A stretch of DNA of 49,827 nucleotides from an uncultured Hyphomicrobiales bacterium. Lineage in GTDB: Bacteria > Pseudomonadota > Alphaproteobacteria > Rhizobiales > Beijerinckiaceae. This document shows, piece by piece, positions 45,636-49,827 of the stretch. The translations under genes were made by a program, and so were the position numbers. The notes beneath the pieces are model-generated. The model worked only from the letters and a program-made list of their open reading frames with translations. It was not told the DNA's origin and made no database searches. The DNA lies in the NCBI GenBank assembly GCA_903824185.1, contig CAIJVU010000019.1, forward strand, positions 1 through 49,827. Reading direction: 5' to 3'. The number at the start of each line of letters is the position of its first letter. Positions within the stretch are counted from its first letter, which is position 1.

Positions 45636-45656
45636 GCCAAACAAGATCGATTTTTG

Positions 45657-45696
45657 GGCGGCTTTCCCTTTTTTCGTCAGGGAGATGCCGCCTTTT
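45657..45696 (+). terminator. Likely terminator after the L,D-transpeptidase
   Basis: GGCGGC (45657-45662) pairs with GCCGCC (45687-45692), extended imperfectly inward by TTTCCCT/AGGGAGA, followed by TTTT. It is a weaker structure than others in the window. Confidence 0.5.
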
Positions 45697-45798
45697 CCAT
45701 GCGGTTGTCTCTTGCCAACGGCAGGATCTGGCCTCATAAAACCCCAATCTTGATGAGGCGTAGGACGGCCTATCAGACAGAGGCCAAGAGGAGGCAGC

Positions 45799-46503
45799 AT
45801 GTCATCAAAAGTGTATTCTGACGCGAAGGCGGCGCTGGCCGGCTTGCTCAAAAATGATATGGTTATCATGGCGGGCGGCTTCGGTTTGTGCGGCATTCCA
45901 AACCTGCTGATCGGCGCCATTCGCGATGCCGGTGTCAAAGGACTGACCATCATTTCCAACAATGCCGGTGTGGACGGGATTGGCCTTGGCGTTTTGCTTG
46001 AAACCCGTCAGGTCAAAAAAATGATCTCCTCCTATGTTGGGGAAAACAAGACCTTTGCCCAGCAATATCTCGCAGGCGAACTTGAAATCGAATTCAATCC
46101 GCAAGGCACGCTGGCCGAGCGCATACGCGCTGGCGGGGCGGGCATTCCGGGCTTTTATACCAAGACCGGAGTGGGCACTTTGATCGCGCAAGGGAAAGAC
46201 GAGCGCGAATTCAATGGTGAAAAATACGTGCTGGAAACCGGCCTTGTGGCGGATTTGGCCGTGGTGCATGCGTGGAAAGGCGACAAGGAAGGTAATCTTG
46301 TCTATCGCAAGACCGCACGCAATTTTAATCCCATGATGGCAACAGCCGGTAAGGTGACGGTTGCTCAGGTCGAACATCTGGTCGAATGCGGCACGATCGA
46401 TCCTGACCACATCATTACGCCCGGTATTTTCGTGCAGCGCATGATCCATGCCAGCGGCATTGAAAAGCACATTGAACAGCGCACCGTGCGCAAGCACGCT
46501 TAA
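45799..46503 (+). CDS. scoA: 3-Oxoacid CoA-transferase, subunit A
   Basis: It moves CoA from succinyl-CoA to a 3-oxoacid (acetoacetate likely). The 234-residue subunit has [18 protein letters not shown] and the segment [22 protein letters not shown], both conserved in SCOT-A. An AGGAGGCAGC site precedes the ATG. Subunit B starts 14 bp after the stop, so the two are co-transcribed. Confidence 0.95.
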   Translation: MSSKVYSDAKAALAGLLKNDMVIMAGGFGLCGIPNLLIGAIRDAGVKGLTIISNNAGVDGIGLGVLLETRQVKKMISSYVGENKTFAQQYLAGELEIEFNPQGTLAERIRAGGAGIPGFYTKTGVGTLIAQGKDEREFNGEKYVLETGLVADLAVVHAWKGDKEGNLVYRKTARNFNPMMATAGKVTVAQVEHLVECGTIDPDHIITPGIFVQRMIHASGIEKHIEQRTVRKHA

Positions 46504-46517
46504 GGGGAGGTCAATCC

Positions 46518-47165
46518 ATGGCTTGGACACGTGAAGATATGGCAGCCCGTGCGGCAAAGGAATTGCGCGACGGCTATTATGTGAATCTCGGCATCGGTAT
46601 TCCGACGCTGGTTTCAAACTATATCCCCGCTGGCATGAGCGTACAGCTGCAAAGCGAAAACGGCATGTTGGGCATGGGGCCTTTCCCCTATGAGGGCGAG
46701 GAAGATGCGGACCTGATCAATGCAGGCAAGCAGACGATCACGGAATTGCCGACCACCAGCTATTTCAGCTCGGCGGACAGCTTTGCCATGATCCGCGGCG
46801 GTCATATCGATTTGTCGATTTTGGGCGCGATGCAGGTGGCTGAAAATGGCGATCTCGCCAATTGGATGATCCCCGGCAAAATGGTCAAGGGCATGGGCGG
46901 CGCGATGGACCTCGTAGCAGGTGTCAAAAAGGTCGTGGTGTTGATGGAGCATGTCGCAAAAGAAGAGAAAAAGCTTCTCAAGCGTTGCACATTGCCGCTG
47001 ACGGGTGCCGGTGTGGTCAATATGATCATCACCGATCTTGGCGTGTTCACGGTTGGCCAGAATGGCCTGACAGCCATTGAAATTGCCCCGCATGTGACCC
47101 GTGAGGAAATCGCTTCCAAGACCGAAGCGGCCCTGCATTTTGCAGCCGATCTGGTTCAGCACTGA
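46518..47165 (+). CDS. scoB: 3-Oxoacid CoA-transferase, subunit B
   Basis: The catalytic partner of the preceding gene, 215 residues. The active-site glutamate that forms the CoA thioester is E47 in [11 protein letters not shown]. Other SCOT-B features are [18 protein letters not shown] and [20 protein letters not shown] motif lies before the ATG. A strong terminator follows. Confidence 0.96.
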   Translation: MAWTREDMAARAAKELRDGYYVNLGIGIPTLVSNYIPAGMSVQLQSENGMLGMGPFPYEGEEDADLINAGKQTITELPTTSYFSSADSFAMIRGGHIDLSILGAMQVAENGDLANWMIPGKMVKGMGGAMDLVAGVKKVVVLMEHVAKEEKKLLKRCTLPLTGAGVVNMIITDLGVFTVGQNGLTAIEIAPHVTREEIASKTEAALHFAADLVQH

Positions 47166-47185
47166 TTTTTGCAGTCTTAAAACAC

Positions 47186-47217
47186 AAAAAACCCGACCAT
47201 TGGTCGGGTTTTTTTAT
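47186..47217 (+). terminator. Intrinsic terminator after scoB
   Basis: ACCCGAC-CATTG-GTCGGGT with an A-run before and a T-run after forms a strong hairpin 25 bp from the stop, between scoB and the convergent CoxL-like gene. Confidence 0.93.
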
Positions 47218-47248
47218 GTCTGCGAGCCTGAGCCCTTGGATTTTTTCT

Positions 47249-49618
47249 TTAAGCGACCTGTTTGGATTTGGCTGCTTGGATAGCCTGCCAGACAAGCTGC
47301 GGGGTGGCTGGCATGTCGATATGCGTGATCCCGTAAACGGATAAAGCATCGACAATGGCATTCATGACGGAGGGCAGCGAGCCTGCGCAGCCTGCCTCGC
47401 CGCAACCTTTGGCGCCCAGCAGATTGGTTTTGGCGGGCACCGGATGATTGAGCACGGTGAAGGGCGGGGTCATATCCGCGCGCGGCAGGCCGTAATCCAT
47501 AAAGGAGCCCGTCACCAGCTGGCCGTCTTCGTCATAGACGGTGTGTTCGATCAGCGCTTGGCCAATGCCCTGCATGACGCCGCCATGCAATTGGCCTTCG
47601 ACCAGCATCGGGTTGATAATCACCCCGAAATCATTGACGGCGGTGTAGCGCACCACATGGATCATGCCTGTATCGGGATCAATTTCCACTTCGGCAATAT
47701 GGCAGCCATTGGGATAGGCCGAGGGTGCCTCTTTGAAAATATGATCCACATCAAGGGTTTGCGGTAAATCGGCAGGCAGGCGGACCTGACGGGTTTTCAC
47801 CCGCCGCGCCAGTTCCATCAGGCTGATGGAGCGGTCGGTTCCCGCAATTGTAAAATGGCCGGTTTCGAAAACAATGTCATGCAGGCCTGCTTCCAGCACA
47901 TGGGCTGCGATCTTGCGACCCCGTTCGATGACGATATCACCCGCTTGCGACAAGGCCGCGCCGCTCGCCATGATGGATTTAGAGCCACCCGTGCCGCCGC
48001 CTGCAATCAGCAAATCGCTATTGCCTTGGATGAGGCGGATTTTTTCGAATGGCACGCCCAGTTTTTGGACAACCACTTGCGCGAAAGCGGTGGCATGGCC
48101 TTGGCCGAAATCAAGGGTTCCGGTCAGCAAAGTGATGGTGCCGTTTTCCTCGAAGCGGATGCCGCCCATCTCGTTCATGGGCGGGGCGGTCACCTCAAGA
48201 TATTGCCCGATGCCGATCCCGCGCAACAGGCCCTGACGGGCGCTTTGTTTGCGGCGTTTGCCGAAGCCTTTGTAATCCGCTCCCTCAAGCGCTTTTTCCA
48301 AAACGGTTGAAAACTCGCCTGAATCATACAAGGTCGCACCGGGTGTCCGGTAGGGCAGTTGTTGCGGCTTGATATGGTTGCGCTTGCGGATGGTGACCGA
48401 AGACAGGCCCATTTCCCGCGCTGCGGTCTCGATCAGCCGCTCCATGTAATAATTGCCTTCGGGACGGCCCGCGCCGCGATAGGCGGCAACAGGAACCGTA
48501 TTGGTCAGCGCGCATTGAACGCTGACCTCAATCAGCGGTGTTTTGTAGACGCTCAACATGTTTTTGACGACGTTGAGGGTGGGCATCATCGGGCCAAAGG
48601 GCGACATATAGCCGCCCAGATTGCCAAAGCCATTGACCCGAATGGCCAGAAAATGCCCCTTGGCATCCAGCGCCAGTTCGGCGGTGACTTCCGTATCGCG
48701 GCCATGGAAATCCGACAAAAAGCTGTCCGAGCGGCGATCCGTCCATTTGACCGGCTTGCCGAGCATGCGGGTGGCATGCAGCAGGCAGATATATTCCGGA
48801 AAGACAGAAATTTTCATGCCGAACGACCCGCCGACATGGCCCGTGCGGACATGCATTTTTTCGGGTGCTATGCCCAAGATGGCCGACAGATTGGCCCGCA
48901 TGCCGAAAACGCCCTGACTATTGGCGTGCAATGTATAATCCCCCGTGCGCGCATCATAGGCGGCAACAGCGGAACGCGGCTCCATGGCCGCCACAATAAT
49001 GCGGTTGTTACGCAAAGTGAGGCGTGTGACATGGGCTGCTTTTTGGAAGGCTGTCGCGACTTTGTTGCTGTCGCCCCAATGATAATCAACGGCGATATTG
49101 TTGGGGACAGTGTCATAAAGCAAAGGCGCGCCGTCTTTGACCGCATCGCGGGCGTCGGTCACAGCGGGCAGGGCCTCGATGTCGAGCTGGACCGCTTCGG
49201 CGGCATCAATCGCCGCCTCGCGCGTCTGGGCGACCACAAGGGCTACGGGATCACCGACATAGCGGACCTTGTCATGGGCCAGTGCCGAACGGCCATTGCC
49301 GAGCATGGCCGAGCCGTCCCGATTGGTGATGGGGAGGGCGCAGCGGATCAGGCCATAACCCATGGGCTCAAGGTCTTTGGCCGTATAGACGGCCAAAACG
49401 CCCGGCATGGCCTTGGCTGCCGAGGTATCAATGCCGCGCAAATGGCCATGGGCGATCGGGCTGCGGACCATAACACCGTAAATTTGCCCAGAAAGATTGA
49501 CGTCATCCGAATAGCGTCCTTCCCCGCGGATGAGCACGGGATCTTCGCTCCGGCGCACCGGCTGGCCTATTCCGAATTTTTCAATTCCGAGGGCTGCGTC
49601 CTTGATTTGTTGGGTCAT
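47249..49618 (-). CDS. CoxL-like molybdenum hydroxylase large subunit (xanthine dehydrogenase family)
   Basis: A 789-residue molybdopterin-binding subunit. It opens with GQPVRRSEDPVLIRGEGRYSDDV, has GHVGGSFGMK, then the active-site loop AYRGAGRPEGNYYMERL and the C-terminal base Glu in GAKGCGEAGCAGSLPS. The loop is AYRGAGRPE rather than AYRCSFR, so it is not a CO dehydrogenase; another purine, aldehyde or heterocycle is the substrate. No medium (FAD) or small (2Fe-2S) subunit gene is next to it. I take the ATG at 49618; a TTG at 49636 would add six residues. Confidence 0.92.
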   Translation of the reverse strand: MTQQIKDAALGIEKFGIGQPVRRSEDPVLIRGEGRYSDDVNLSGQIYGVMVRSPIAHGHLRGIDTSAAKAMPGVLAVYTAKDLEPMGYGLIRCALPITNRDGSAMLGNGRSALAHDKVRYVGDPVALVVAQTREAAIDAAEAVQLDIEALPAVTDARDAVKDGAPLLYDTVPNNIAVDYHWGDSNKVATAFQKAAHVTRLTLRNNRIIVAAMEPRSAVAAYDARTGDYTLHANSQGVFGMRANLSAILGIAPEKMHVRTGHVGGSFGMKISVFPEYICLLHATRMLGKPVKWTDRRSDSFLSDFHGRDTEVTAELALDAKGHFLAIRVNGFGNLGGYMSPFGPMMPTLNVVKNMLSVYKTPLIEVSVQCALTNTVPVAAYRGAGRPEGNYYMERLIETAAREMGLSSVTIRKRNHIKPQQLPYRTPGATLYDSGEFSTVLEKALEGADYKGFGKRRKQSARQGLLRGIGIGQYLEVTAPPMNEMGGIRFEENGTITLLTGTLDFGQGHATAFAQVVVQKLGVPFEKIRLIQGNSDLLIAGGGTGGSKSIMASGAALSQAGDIVIERGRKIAAHVLEAGLHDIVFETGHFTIAGTDRSISLMELARRVKTRQVRLPADLPQTLDVDHIFKEAPSAYPNGCHIAEVEIDPDTGMIHVVRYTAVNDFGVIINPMLVEGQLHGGVMQGIGQALIEHTVYDEDGQLVTGSFMDYGLPRADMTPPFTVLNHPVPAKTNLLGAKGCGEAGCAGSLPSVMNAIVDALSVYGITHIDMPATPQLVWQAIQAAKSKQVA

Positions 49619-49808
49619 GCTATCCAATCCTGACAATTATGGGCGAAATTGAAATCATTTCTGCGTGTTTGCCAAGTTGTTTCAACGCATGGCGCAGCCG
49701 ATTTTGCGCATGGGTGGGGTAAAATGGGCCTTGGGCTCTTGTCAAAACTCCATGGCTTCGCTATTGAGCGCACTCGCCTTGACAGGGACGCCCTGCAACA
49801 GGCGACGT

Positions 49809-49827
49809 TGGGGGATAGTTCAACGGT
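49809..49827 (+). tRNA. Probable 5' end of a tRNA, cut by the window edge
   Basis: TGGGGGA-TA-GTTCAACGGT fits a 7-nt acceptor strand, U8-A9 and the start of a D-arm. A U at position 1 is typical of tRNA-Gln, but the anticodon is outside the window, so the isotype is not established. Confidence 0.5.

Noticed and set aside
48359-49633. 424-codon plus-strand frame opposite the CoxL-like gene
   Set aside because: Antisense shadow; the minus-strand molybdenum hydroxylase is well supported.

Overview
The window is about 50 kb of an alphaproteobacterial chromosome. The support is gene order: glyA-nrdR-ribD-ribE-ribH-nusB-thiL, hppA, and the block BamE/OmlA lipoprotein | ubiquinol-cytochrome c chaperone-DUF177-plsX-fabH-ihfA-merR are all arrangements typical of Alphaproteobacteria. 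The genus cannot be named from the sequence. Most of the window is moderately GC-rich. The first 2.8 kb is visibly more AT-rich and differs in codon use.

Region 1 (1-2830) is the end of an integrated mobile element. It holds the last 32 codons of an IS3-family transposase, then four overlapping, translationally coupled genes: a small ORF, a tyrosine recombinase, a small ORF and a second tyrosine recombinase. The last one runs toward the 3' end of a tRNA-Phe gene, and two 12-bp direct repeats lie between it and the tRNA. This fits a tRNA-targeted genomic island whose other end lies outside the window.

Region 2 (3.2-19.6 kb) is core housekeeping: one-carbon metabolism (glyA), dNTP control (nrdR), riboflavin synthesis (ribD, ribE, ribH), nusB, thiL, an MFS permease, a K+-independent proton pyrophosphatase, an outer-membrane lipoprotein, bc1 assembly, phospholipid and fatty acid initiation (plsX, fabH), IHF-alpha and a MerR regulator. 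Two poorly known genes follow: a helical-repeat protein preceded by an 11-bp tandem repeat, and a secreted DUF3124 protein.

Region 3 (19.6-35.2 kb) is mixed accessory metabolism and transport. It has a DapA-family lyase, a QorA-type quinone reductase, a DksA/TraR zinc-finger protein divergent from a DMT exporter, and an operon of two Gfo/Idh/MocA oxidoreductases. Next come two tandem voltage-gated K+ channel paralogues and a Tat-exported beta-carbonic anhydrase, then a periplasmic GH3 beta-glucosidase. The rest is an arsenate-reductase-like protein lacking its nucleophilic cysteine, a SOUL protein, an RraA-family protein and a D-2-hydroxyacid dehydrogenase.

Region 4 (35.4-49.8 kb) carries a winged-helix/membrane-protein gene pair, a beta-CASP metallo-hydrolase, htpG, sthA, a hypothetical gene, a secreted PLD nuclease, a UbiH-type FAD monooxygenase, an L,D-transpeptidase, the two subunits of a 3-oxoacid CoA-transferase, and a lone CoxL-like molybdenum hydroxylase subunit. 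A probable tRNA begins at the right edge. Many convergent gene pairs are separated by strong hairpin terminators. No CRISPR array, rRNA or obvious riboswitch was seen.
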